Below are positions 26,148 through 34,096 of a stretch of DNA of 45,743 nucleotides, piece by piece (the first letter of the stretch is position 1; each line of letters starts with the position of its first letter). The translations under genes and the position numbers were made by a program. The stretch comes from Clostridiaceae bacterium UBA5444 (lineage in GTDB: Bacteria; Bacillota; Clostridia; Clostridiales; Oxobacteraceae), in contig DIRE01000041.1 of NCBI GenBank assembly GCA_002426575.1, positions 30,896 through 76,638 on the forward strand. The letters are read 5' to 3'. The notes beneath the pieces were generated by a model, which was given only the letters and a program-made list of their open reading frames with translations, had not been told where the DNA came from and made no database searches.

Positions 26148-26444
26148 TTTTTTGTTTTAATATGAGTTGTAATAAAGAAAATAATTTTTATGAAAATATG
26201 AAAAAAGTTAAACACTTGTGGAGGATTATGTTGATTGTACGTAGAATAGGTAAAAGTGCAAAGATTTAATATTATTAAATGCAATATTAAACTTTTTTGA
26301 ATTCTGGTGGGATTCCGGTGTATAATGTATAATGTTGTAACAATTTGTCGAATTATTTTAATTTAGTTAATAATAGATTCTAATAGATGTAGTTTGCGTT
26401 TGCGTTTTTAGTTATTAAATATCTTGAAAGGGGGGCAAACACCT
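26148..26444. other. Intergenic region between divergent genes, no gene seen
   Basis: About 300 bp of very AT-rich sequence has no open frame of note and no tRNA or recognisable riboswitch. It holds the promoter of the second polysaccharide cluster (26297-26333) and a leader of about 100 nt with short direct repeats (AATAGATTCTAATAGATG near 26370-26390 and GTTTGCGTTTGCG near 26395). Confidence 0.6.
26297..26333 (+). promoter_or_regulatory. Promoter of the second polysaccharide cluster, two tandem -10 boxes
   Basis: TTGAAT (26297-26302) is followed after 18 bp by a consensus TATAAT (26321-26326); a second TATAAT follows one base later (26328-26333). No such promoter is visible before the first cluster. 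Confidence 0.7.
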
Positions 26445-27104
26445 ATGGAACCTACATACAATAATTTTTATGATGGACACGTTATTGAGGTTAAGAAAAA
26501 TAAGGCATACTTATTTACTAAAAGAATATTTGATATGATTTGTTCGACCATCGCAATTATAGTTTTATCGCCACTACTTTTAATAGTAGCAGTACTCATA
26601 AAGATAGATTCAAAAGGTCCTATTTTTTTTAAACAAAAAAGATGCGGTAAGGATGGCAAGGAGTTTTCCATGCTTAAGTTTCGGTCCATGATATGTAATG
26701 CAGAGGATTATCTAGACAAGCTACAAAACCAAAATGAACAAACAGGTCCAGTTTTTAAAATAAAGGACGATCCAAGAATAACTAAGATAGGCAAGTTCAT
26801 TAGGAAGACAAGCATTGACGAGCTCCCACAATTATTCAATATAATAAAGGGGGACATGAGTATAGTGGGGCCAAGGCCACCAATACCAACAGAGGTTGAG
26901 CAGTATACTGATTATCAAAAACTTAGACTATCAGTAAAGCCAGGACTTACATGTTACTGGCAGGTAATGGGTAGAAACAGCATAGGCTTTGATGAATGGG
27001 TGAAGCTTGATATTAAGTACATACAAGAAAGATGCGTATTATTGGATTTGATATTGATATTTAAGACGTTTGGAGTTTTACTTGGAGACGAGAATGCTTC
27101 GTAG
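26445..27104 (+). CDS. Initiating undecaprenyl-phosphate sugar phosphotransferase
   Basis: This is a second, 219-residue membrane phosphoglycosyltransferase that probably starts the glycan of the second cluster. A hydrophobic segment (about residues 33-56) precedes the catalytic domain with KQKRCGKDG, LKFRSM, the Asp-Glu dyad in SIDELPQLFN, GDMSIVGPRPPIP and KPGLTCYWQVMGR. The C-terminal part (SVKPGLTCYWQVMGRNSIGFDEW) resembles exopolysaccharide galactosyl/glucosyl-1-phosphate transferases more than the copy at 8045, suggesting a hexose primer; this is inference. The ATG at 26445 follows AAAGGGGGG; an earlier in-frame start overlaps that site. Confidence 0.92.
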   Translation: MEPTYNNFYDGHVIEVKKNKAYLFTKRIFDMICSTIAIIVLSPLLLIVAVLIKIDSKGPIFFKQKRCGKDGKEFSMLKFRSMICNAEDYLDKLQNQNEQTGPVFKIKDDPRITKIGKFIRKTSIDELPQLFNIIKGDMSIVGPRPPIPTEVEQYTDYQKLRLSVKPGLTCYWQVMGRNSIGFDEWVKLDIKYIQERCVLLDLILIFKTFGVLLGDENAS

Positions 27105-27137
27105 GGTAGGGGAACACATAGAAAAGGGTGTGACAAA

Positions 27138-28211
27138 ATGCTTTGTGCACTAATTATGGCAGGCGGCAAGGGTACAAGGTTTTGGCCGCTTTCAACTGAA
27201 GAAAAACCCAAACAGTTTATAAATCTTTTAGGAGAAGAAACAATGCTGCAGATGACAGTAAATAGGCTTCTCCCTTTGATACCAATTGAAAGAATATTTA
27301 TTGTAACAGGAAGTAGGTATATTCATTATGTAAAAGAACAACTTCCTAATCTTCCCGAAAAAAATATAATAGTTGAACCTGAAGGACGGAACACCGCACC
27401 ATGTATTGCACTATCGGCTTTTTACATAGATAAGATTTATAAAGATGCAGAGATTGCAGTACTACCTTCAGATCATCTAATAAAAGATGAAAAAGAGTAT
27501 AGAGATATACTGAAAGCAGGATATGACTTTGTTAGGGAAAATAAAGATTCAATTGTAACGATTGGAATAAAACCAGATAGACCTGAGACGGGATATGGAT
27601 ATATAAAGGTATCAACAGATGAGAAAAAACTAGAAGCTGATAATATAGACATATATGCAGTAAACAGATTTGTAGAAAAACCTAATAAAGAGAAAGCAAA
27701 AATATATTTAAAGGAAGGTAACTACCTTTGGAATGCAGGGATGTTTATTTGGAAAACATCTACAATATTAAAGCATACAAAGGATTTTTTACCTTCTACA
27801 TATAATGTTTTAGAAGAAATTGCAGCAGCATCCGATGAAGGATATAAAGACACTTTAAATGAGAAATACCCTCTTGCTGAAAGCATTTCTGTTGACTTTG
27901 GTATTATGGAGAAGGCAGAAGATATATATGTCATACCAGGGAGCTTTGGTTGGGATGATATAGGCAGCTGGAAAGCAGTAGAAAGATATAGGCAAAAGGA
28001 TGAGAATGACAATATATGTGTTGGTGGAAAAGTAATCAATATTGATGGAAGGAACAATATAGCAGTATCTAATGGAAAGCCTATTATTATCGCAGGGATA
28101 AATGATGCTTTTGTCATTGAAAGTGATGAGGCAATTGTAATTACGAATAAGGAGAATATAGGGAATATAAGTAGTATAAGAAGCAGTTTGATAGGAGGAT
28201 ATTGTAAATGA
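27138..28211 (+). CDS. manC: Mannose-1-phosphate guanylyltransferase
   Basis: The enzyme makes GDP-mannose from mannose-1-phosphate and GTP. It has GGKGTRFWP at residues 9-17, the nucleotidyltransferase loop; EGRNTAPCIALSA; PSDHLI; and the sugar-binding FVEKPN. The 357-residue length is that of the single-domain enzyme without the phosphomannose isomerase part. The stop codon overlaps the gmd start by 4 bp (ATGA). Phosphomannomutase and isomerase are not in the window and must be encoded elsewhere. A decayed copy of the C-terminal third lies at 30200-30487. Confidence 0.95.
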   Translation: MLCALIMAGGKGTRFWPLSTEEKPKQFINLLGEETMLQMTVNRLLPLIPIERIFIVTGSRYIHYVKEQLPNLPEKNIIVEPEGRNTAPCIALSAFYIDKIYKDAEIAVLPSDHLIKDEKEYRDILKAGYDFVRENKDSIVTIGIKPDRPETGYGYIKVSTDEKKLEADNIDIYAVNRFVEKPNKEKAKIYLKEGNYLWNAGMFIWKTSTILKHTKDFLPSTYNVLEEIAAASDEGYKDTLNEKYPLAESISVDFGIMEKAEDIYVIPGSFGWDDIGSWKAVERYRQKDENDNICVGGKVINIDGRNNIAVSNGKPIIIAGINDAFVIESDEAIVITNKENIGNISSIRSSLIGGYCK

Positions 28212-29260
28212 AAAGGGCACTTATAACAGGAATAACGGGACAAGATGGGTCATATCTTGCGGAATTATTATTAGACAAAGGTTATGAAGTATACGGGATT
28301 ATAAGAAGAAAGAGTAAAGTCGATTATGGAAACATAGAACATTTAAGGGACAAAGTAAATTTAATTTATGGGGATATGTGCGATATTTCATCGTTGATAA
28401 ATGCTGTAAAAATTTCACAACCAGATGAGGTTTATAATTTAGCAGCACAGTCATTTGTTGCTGTATCATGGGATCAACCTATTGCAACTGCGGATATAAA
28501 TGCAATAGGTGTGTTAAATATGTTAGAAGCATTAAGAATAGTAAAACCAAATGCTAAATTTTATCAAGCATCAACAAGCGAAATGTTTGGAAAAGTTCAA
28601 GAAATTCCGCAGAATGAAAAAACACCGTTATATCCAAGAAGTCCATATGGAATAGCTAAATTATATGCCCATTGGATAACCAAAAATTACAGAGAAAGTT
28701 ATAATATGTTTACTTGTTGTGGCATACTATTCAATCATGAATCTGAAAGAAGAGGGAAAGAGTTTGTTACAAGAAAAATTACAGATTGTGTAGCCAAAAT
28801 AAAATTTGGATTACAAGATTATATGGAATTAGGGAATATTGATGCCAAAAGAGACTGGGGGCATTCTGAAGATTATGTAAGAGCTATGTGGCTAATGCTG
28901 CAACAGGAAAACCCAGATGATTATGTAATAGCTACTGGTGAAACACATACAGTAAGAGAATTTGTAGAGACAGCTTTTAAATATGCTAGTATTGATATTA
29001 AGTGGGTTGGTAGCGGGATTGATGAACAAGCAATAAATAGAAAAAATAATAAAGTCGTAGTAAAAATTAATAAAAAATATTATAGGCCAGCAGATGTTGA
29101 ATTATTACTTGGAGACCCTTCGAAAGCAAAAAATAATTTACATTGGAAGCCAGAAATAAAATTTACTGACTTGGTAAAAAGGATGACTATTTCAGATATA
29201 GAAAATGTTAAGAGTACAATGATTAATAATGGATTAAATGAAGTTGCAGTTACCAAATAG
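28208..29260 (+). CDS. gmd: GDP-mannose 4,6-dehydratase
   Basis: The enzyme converts GDP-D-mannose to GDP-4-keto-6-deoxy-D-mannose. The 350-residue SDR has the specific N-terminus ITGITGQDGSYLAELLL, IRRKS, GDMCD, NLAAQSFVAVSW, the triad Y147/K151 in YGIAK with a Ser/Thr in QASTSEMFG, NHESERRG and GNIDAKRDWGHSEDYV, all characteristic of Gmd. It overlaps manC by 4 bp. With the next gene it forms a GDP-D-rhamnose cassette. Codons here are more AT-rich than in manC. Confidence 0.96.
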   Translation: MKRALITGITGQDGSYLAELLLDKGYEVYGIIRRKSKVDYGNIEHLRDKVNLIYGDMCDISSLINAVKISQPDEVYNLAAQSFVAVSWDQPIATADINAIGVLNMLEALRIVKPNAKFYQASTSEMFGKVQEIPQNEKTPLYPRSPYGIAKLYAHWITKNYRESYNMFTCCGILFNHESERRGKEFVTRKITDCVAKIKFGLQDYMELGNIDAKRDWGHSEDYVRAMWLMLQQENPDDYVIATGETHTVREFVETAFKYASIDIKWVGSGIDEQAINRKNNKVVVKINKKYYRPADVELLLGDPSKAKNNLHWKPEIKFTDLVKRMTISDIENVKSTMINNGLNEVAVTK

Positions 29261-29271
29261 GGGTGATTTAT

Positions 29272-30213
29272 TTGAAAAGTGCATTAATAATTGGAGCTTC
29301 GGGCTTTGTGGGCAATTATTTGGTAAAAGAATTAAAAAGAAATAATGTAAATGTTTGCTGCTCAGACATTACAAAAAATATATATGACGATGATGTTGAG
29401 TTTTATAACATAGATTTGACTGATAAATGTAGTATAACTAATGTATTAAAATGTACTAAACCAGATTATATAATAAACTTAGCTGCGTTAAGTTCAGTAA
29501 AATTATCTTGGGGAACCCCCAAAAAAACCTTTAATATTAATACAATTGGAACTATTAACCTTCTCGAATCTATAAAAGAGTTAAATTTAAACTCAAGGGT
29601 TCTATTGATAGGTTCGAGTGAGGAATATGGTAAAATTAAAGGAGTTGAAAAAGTAAGTGAGGAATACCCACTGGATGCTATGAATCCTTATGGAATATCA
29701 AAAATTGCTCAAGAAAAGATTGCCTTTATGTATTCCAATATATATAACATGGATTTAGTTATGGTAAGGGCTTTTAATCATACTGGGCCTAGGCAAAAGT
29801 TAGGTTTTGTGATACCTGATTTTTGTAAACAAATTGCCGATATTGAAATTTTAAAAAAGGAACCAATTATTAAAGTCGGAAATTTAGATGCTATAAGGGA
29901 TATTTCAGATGTAAGAGATATTGTTAGAGGATACTATATGCTACTTGAAAAAGGCAGGAAGGGTGAAATATATAATATTGGGAGTGGAAAAGGTTATAAG
30001 ATATCTGATCTATTAAATCAATTAATATCATATTCAAGCTTGGATATTGAAATTGAATATGATAAAGATAAATATAGACCTAATGATACACCCAAAATTA
30101 TTTGTGATAATAGCAAGATATCAAGTAATATAGATTGGAATCCTAATATTAATATTGAAAAGACATTAATAGATACTTTAAATTATTGGAGGAACATAAA
30201 TGGAAAAGGCTGA
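29272..30213 (+). CDS. rmd: GDP-4-keto-6-deoxy-D-mannose reductase (GDP-D-rhamnose synthesis)
   Basis: The enzyme reduces the Gmd product to GDP-D-rhamnose. The SDR has IIGASGFVGNYLV, NLAALSSVKLSW, LIGSSEEYG, NPYGISKIAQE (Tyr and Lys of the triad), RAFNHTGPRQ and VGNLDAIRDISDVRDIVR, the pattern of Rmd rather than of the GDP-fucose synthase Fcl. TTG 29272 (313 residues) fits the AGGGGTGA site; a GTG at 29263 lies inside that site. It overlaps the manC remnant by 14 bp. Confidence 0.88.
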   Translation: MKSALIIGASGFVGNYLVKELKRNNVNVCCSDITKNIYDDDVEFYNIDLTDKCSITNVLKCTKPDYIINLAALSSVKLSWGTPKKTFNINTIGTINLLESIKELNLNSRVLLIGSSEEYGKIKGVEKVSEEYPLDAMNPYGISKIAQEKIAFMYSNIYNMDLVMVRAFNHTGPRQKLGFVIPDFCKQIADIEILKKEPIIKVGNLDAIRDISDVRDIVRGYYMLLEKGRKGEIYNIGSGKGYKISDLLNQLISYSSLDIEIEYDKDKYRPNDTPKIICDNSKISSNIDWNPNINIEKTLIDTLNYWRNINGKG

Positions 30214-30487
30214 AGATATTTATGCTATCCCATCAGATTTTGGCCGGGATAACATAGGAAGCTAGAGTGCAGTTGAAAGATACAGGGAAAAGGATGAGAA
30301 CGATAATATTTGTGTTGAAAATATAATGAGTATCGAAAGCAATAACAATATTGTTGTTGGGAACAGAAAACCTATTGTACTTATAGGAATAAAAGATGCA
30401 TTTGTAATTGAAAGCGATGGTGTGATACTTGTTGTGAAAAAAGATGGTATTAATGAGATAAAAGAAGTAAGAAAAAAAGTTGGATAA
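30200..30487 (+). pseudogene. Remnant of a second manC, C-terminal part with a nonsense codon
   Basis: Translated from the ATG at 30200, the frame reads MEKAEDIYAIPSDFG, then a TAG at 30263-30265, then SAVERYREKDENDNICV and on to DAFVIESDG and a TAA at 30485. This aligns with residues 257-357 of the intact ManC of this window; the TAG stands exactly where ManC has the Trp of IGSWKAVERYR. About 30 of the first 38 residues are identical, and the rest is more diverged with a one-residue deletion. The 5' two-thirds are missing. It is a non-functional leftover between rmd and the GT26 gene. Confidence 0.9.
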
Positions 30488-30509
30488 TTGATTTTTAGGA
30501 GAAATGAAA

Positions 30510-31259
30510 ATGGCAAGAGAAAAATTTCTAAATACATATATAGATAATGTCAGTTTCAATGAAGCAATAAAGATAATTGATGGTTTTACTAAGAATGGAA
30601 AATACCATTATGTTGTTACACCTAATGTTGACCATATTATTAGAATTGAAAAAGATAAAGAGTTTAAAATGATATATAATGAAGCGGATTTAATTCTAAC
30701 AGATGGTATGCCATTAATATGGATTTCAAAATTACTAAAACAACCAATTAGAGAAAAGATATCAGGTTCAGATTTATTTCCTAAGGTTTGTGAAATGGCA
30801 GCAGAAAAAGGTTATTCAATTTTTTTACTTGGTGCTGATGAGGGGGTTGCTGAAAAAGCAGCAAGTAATTTAAAAAATAAATATAAGGGATTAATAATTT
30901 CAGGATATTATTCACCTAAGTATGGATTTGAAAAAGATGAAAGGGAAGTAAAGAAGATTATTGATATTGTATCAAATAGTAAAACAGATATATTGTGTGT
31001 TGGATTAGGGACTCCTAAGCAAGAAAAGTTTATATATAAATACAAAGAAAAACTAAAAGTTCCAGTTTCATTAGCAATTGGCGCCTCAATAGATTTTGAA
31101 GCTGAGAAAGTAAAAAGAGCACCAAAGTGGATGCAAAAGTGTGGTTTTGAATGGTTCTATAGGTTTTGTAAGGAACCAAAGAGATTATTTAAAAGATATT
31201 TTGTGGATGATATTAAGATAATTAAGATACTGTATAAATATGCAGCTAAGTTAAAATAA
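30510..31259 (+). CDS. WecG/TagA/CpsF-family glycosyltransferase (GT26)
   Basis: This 249-residue enzyme is of the family that includes ManNAcA transferase WecG and teichoic acid transferase TagA, and adds the second sugar to a lipid-linked primer. It has TPNVDHIIRI with the conserved Asp, LTDGMPLIW, KISGSDLFP, FLLGADEGVAEKAA and the hallmark GLGTPKQEKFIYKY, ending with the KWMQKCGFEWFYRFCKEPKR region and a basic tail that may contact the membrane. ATG 30510 is preferred because AGGAGA (30497-30502) leaves 7 bases; the ATG at 30504 is too close. Confidence 0.92.
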   Translation: MAREKFLNTYIDNVSFNEAIKIIDGFTKNGKYHYVVTPNVDHIIRIEKDKEFKMIYNEADLILTDGMPLIWISKLLKQPIREKISGSDLFPKVCEMAAEKGYSIFLLGADEGVAEKAASNLKNKYKGLIISGYYSPKYGFEKDEREVKKIIDIVSNSKTDILCVGLGTPKQEKFIYKYKEKLKVPVSLAIGASIDFEAEKVKRAPKWMQKCGFEWFYRFCKEPKRLFKRYFVDDIKIIKILYKYAAKLK

Positions 31260-31281
31260 TTAAATAAGGTAGGAGAAATAA

Positions 31282-32505
31282 ATGAGTACTATTGCGTTTA
31301 AAAAGAAGAGGATGCTATTTTTAACAACGGCTTTCCCATTGCCCCTTGATAATGGTGGCAAGATAAGAACATTTCATGTTATAGAAGCATTGAGCAAAGA
31401 ATACACAATTGACTTAGTTTGCTTTAATGAACCACCTTTTATAGATAAACGATATATCGATGAATTAAAGGAATATTGTAATGAAGTTATAGTTATAAAA
31501 AAAATTTTTACAAATAGTAAAAGCAAGAGGACTTTTATAAAAAATATTGCAAAAAGTTTTATAAAAAGGACTCCTTTTATTATTGAAAAGTTTTATGATA
31601 AGGAGTACAGTTACGCATTAGAAGGGTTACTAAATAAAAACAAATACTCTGCGGTTTTCTTTGAGCATTTATCTATAACTTCATATAGGAATATGTTTAA
31701 AAATGTGTATTGCAAGAGTATACTTAGCCAGCAAAATTGTGAGTACCTTATTTTAAAAAGGAGATTAGAAAACGAATCTTCATTAGTTAAAAGAGCGTAT
31801 TTACATTATGAATGCAAAAAGCTCGAAAAGTATGAGAAAAAAACATGCGCAAGTTTTGATAAAGTAATAATGCTGAGTGAAGAGGATAAAAAGAATATTG
31901 TTACCGAATCATATGGTAAGGATAATACTTCTATTGTTCCTATTGCAGTTAGTTGTGATTATAGGAAACAAAATTATAACAATACATTTATGAATTTACT
32001 TTTTATGGGTACGATGTCGTGGTATCCTAATGAGCAGGGGGCTTTTTGGTTTTTAGAAAACGTTTGGAAATACTTACAAACGGAATATGAAGATAAAATA
32101 AAATTATATATAGTTGGAAAAAACCCAAGTAATAATATTAAAAAGTATGAAGGTAAAGACGTTGAGGTTACAGGGTATGTTGATGATGTAAATAAGTATA
32201 TAGAAATATGTGATATTTGTATTGTACCGTTATTTATTGGTGGAGGAATGAGGGTAAAAATACTTGAATGTATGGCAAAGGGGATACCTGTGATTTCCAC
32301 TAGTATAGGTGCAGAGGGAATAAAATGTACAAATTTTGAGGATATAATAATTGCAAATACGAAAGATGAATTTATAAGAGCTATTCAGGAATTAAATAGA
32401 AACCACGAGTTATATAAAAGAATTGTCTGTAATGGTAAAGCACTAGTGGAAAGAAATTATTCTATCGATGTAATTAGGAATTTATTAATAGAAAGTATTG
32501 TTTAA
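31282..32505 (+). CDS. Glycosyltransferase family 4
   Basis: This 407-residue GT-B transferase begins with the loop LFLTTAFPLPLDNGGKIRTFHVIEAL. Its C-terminal domain has LLFMGTMSWYPNEQGAFWFLENVW, VGKNPSNNI, VTGYVDDVNKYIEICDICIVPLFIGGGMRVKILECMAKGIPVISTSIGAEGI; the G-G-G-M-R-x-K-x-L-E motif carries the donor-binding Glu. AGGAGA precedes the ATG. Donor and acceptor are unknown. Confidence 0.92.
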   Translation: MSTIAFKKKRMLFLTTAFPLPLDNGGKIRTFHVIEALSKEYTIDLVCFNEPPFIDKRYIDELKEYCNEVIVIKKIFTNSKSKRTFIKNIAKSFIKRTPFIIEKFYDKEYSYALEGLLNKNKYSAVFFEHLSITSYRNMFKNVYCKSILSQQNCEYLILKRRLENESSLVKRAYLHYECKKLEKYEKKTCASFDKVIMLSEEDKKNIVTESYGKDNTSIVPIAVSCDYRKQNYNNTFMNLLFMGTMSWYPNEQGAFWFLENVWKYLQTEYEDKIKLYIVGKNPSNNIKKYEGKDVEVTGYVDDVNKYIEICDICIVPLFIGGGMRVKILECMAKGIPVISTSIGAEGIKCTNFEDIIIANTKDEFIRAIQELNRNHELYKRIVCNGKALVERNYSIDVIRNLLIESIV

Positions 32506-32512
32506 TAGCTAT

Positions 32513-32564
32513 AATTTCTATTATAATTTTAGAAATTTGCATTTCCTATTAGAAATGTTATAAA
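32513..32564 (+). promoter_or_regulatory. AT-rich hairpin and possible internal promoter
   Basis: AATTTCTA (32513-32520) pairs with TAGAAATT (32530-32537), a weak hairpin just past a stop codon. TTGCAT (32537-32542), 16 bases and TATAAA (32559-32564) could form a promoter for the genes from 32699 on. The rest of the 193-bp gap holds nothing else I recognise. Confidence 0.35.
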
Positions 32565-32698
32565 ATATAAGTTATTTAGAAATATTATTATAAACTAATT
32601 AAAATGAAGGAATAACTTAGCAGTTAATACGCATCTTACAAGGTATAGCAACTGCAGTAATTAAGAAATAATTAATATTATTAAGTGAGGTACATAGG

Positions 32699-34096
32699 TT
32701 GAATAAGGTAGCACTAAACAAGTTTTTAAAGTTTTATATTTTTTTTACTATTTGTATTATAATAAGTATCTTTGCGATGATAACATTCGGCAGGCAATTC
32801 CTTGAAGCAAATATATATATTTTAATTACGCTGATTGAAACTATAATAATAATTTATATTTCATTAAAGGAAAATAAGCTTTTTAAAGAACCTTTTTTTA
32901 TATATAAATTAGTTTTTAACGTATACTTTATCGGCGGAATATTAGTTTATGAATTAAGATATTTTTATCTTTGGAAATATATAATATTTCATGAAGGTGA
33001 CATTATATATGCTTCTAGGATTCTGATGATATGCTCTTTGTCCCTGGATGTAGGATACATGTTATTTAACTTAAAACATGTAAAGGTAGCTACTATAGAG
33101 GATAGTATGCCAAAGATTAGCACAAGTAGACTAATATTGGTATCTTCGTTGTTTTGTGTTTTAGGATGGATAGCATTTTTAAAACTTTCAAAAATGCTAT
33201 CTATAATTCCAATTCTTTCATCAAATAAAAATGCTGCGAGGATTGAATTTATGTCAAATAAGAATGGAATTATAATTGAACTATATAAGCTTTTATATTA
33301 TAGTATTGTGCTATCTATAATAAATATTGTTCTTTTTTTGAAAACGAAAAAAGGTAAAAGGTCAGAATTAATTAAATCATTAGTTATATTAATAGTATCA
33401 TATATTCCATTGGGTGCATATGGTTCAAGATTTTTTATTATATTTCCTATATTAATGTCATTCGTATGTTTGAGTAATTTAGGTTATAAGTTTGATTATA
33501 AAGGATTGATATTGTATTTTATATTAATTTCTATATTCATAGTATTATTATCTACGTTTAGAAGCTTTGGAGAAATAAATAGTGATTATCTTATTAGAGC
33601 TATATCAATGGACACATTTCCCGAGTACAGTGATTTTGCAAGGATGCTAATTACTGACTATGATAAGGGAGGTATATATAATGCAGTAATTTTGTCAGGT
33701 TTTTTGTCCTTTATACCTGGCAAAATTCTTGCACTATTTGGAGTTGATAAAAGTAAATACTTTTCTTCAATAGGTCTTGAACTTTTGAAGTATTTTCCTG
33801 ATGCAGGACAAATATTAGGAATTAGGATAGGATTAGTAGGGGAATTGTTTTTAGCGGTAGGATTTAGAATAATTATCTATTTTATAATATTTGGCGCACT
33901 TTTAGGAGCTTTAAATAATACAAGAAAAACACGGAGAAATAGATTTTCCAATAAGTTTGTAGCAAGTAATATTTTTTTATTGCTTGCTTTATCAATACCG
34001 TATGGGTTTTCTTTTATTCCAAATGCGATTATATCTTCTATAATTATTTTTCCGTTTTTAAGGGTGGTAGATGATGAAAGTGGCTCTAGTAATTAA
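32699..34096 (+). CDS. Wzy-like repeat-unit polymerase of the second cluster
   Basis: This 465-residue polytopic membrane protein has about a dozen hydrophobic segments. A soluble loop of about 90 residues (roughly 285-380) holds RSFGEINSDYLIRAISMDTFPEYSDFARML, SFIPGK and DAGQILGIRIGLVGELFLAVG, resembling the periplasmic/extracellular loop of O-antigen polymerases (GxxGExxxxxG near the end). The TTG start has GTGAGG 8 bases upstream. The next gene starts inside its 3' end (23 bp overlap). It is the only candidate polymerase in this cluster. Sequence similarity to the polymerase at 15589 is not evident. Confidence 0.72.
   Translation: MNKVALNKFLKFYIFFTICIIISIFAMITFGRQFLEANIYILITLIETIIIIYISLKENKLFKEPFFIYKLVFNVYFIGGILVYELRYFYLWKYIIFHEGDIIYASRILMICSLSLDVGYMLFNLKHVKVATIEDSMPKISTSRLILVSSLFCVLGWIAFLKLSKMLSIIPILSSNKNAARIEFMSNKNGIIIELYKLLYYSIVLSIINIVLFLKTKKGKRSELIKSLVILIVSYIPLGAYGSRFFIIFPILMSFVCLSNLGYKFDYKGLILYFILISIFIVLLSTFRSFGEINSDYLIRAISMDTFPEYSDFARMLITDYDKGGIYNAVILSGFLSFIPGKILALFGVDKSKYFSSIGLELLKYFPDAGQILGIRIGLVGELFLAVGFRIIIYFIIFGALLGALNNTRKTRRNRFSNKFVASNIFLLLALSIPYGFSFIPNAIISSIIIFPFLRVVDDESGSSN

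Noticed and set aside
26334..26444. Riboswitch or T-box in the leader of the second cluster
   Set aside because: No T-box sequence, no terminator hairpin and no recognisable aptamer core; the leader is simply AT-rich.
29272..30213. GDP-L-fucose synthase (Fcl/WcaG)
   Set aside because: LIGSSEEYG, RAFNHTGPRQ and VGNLDAIRD fit Rmd, and the Fcl-specific Cys/His active-site pattern is not seen.
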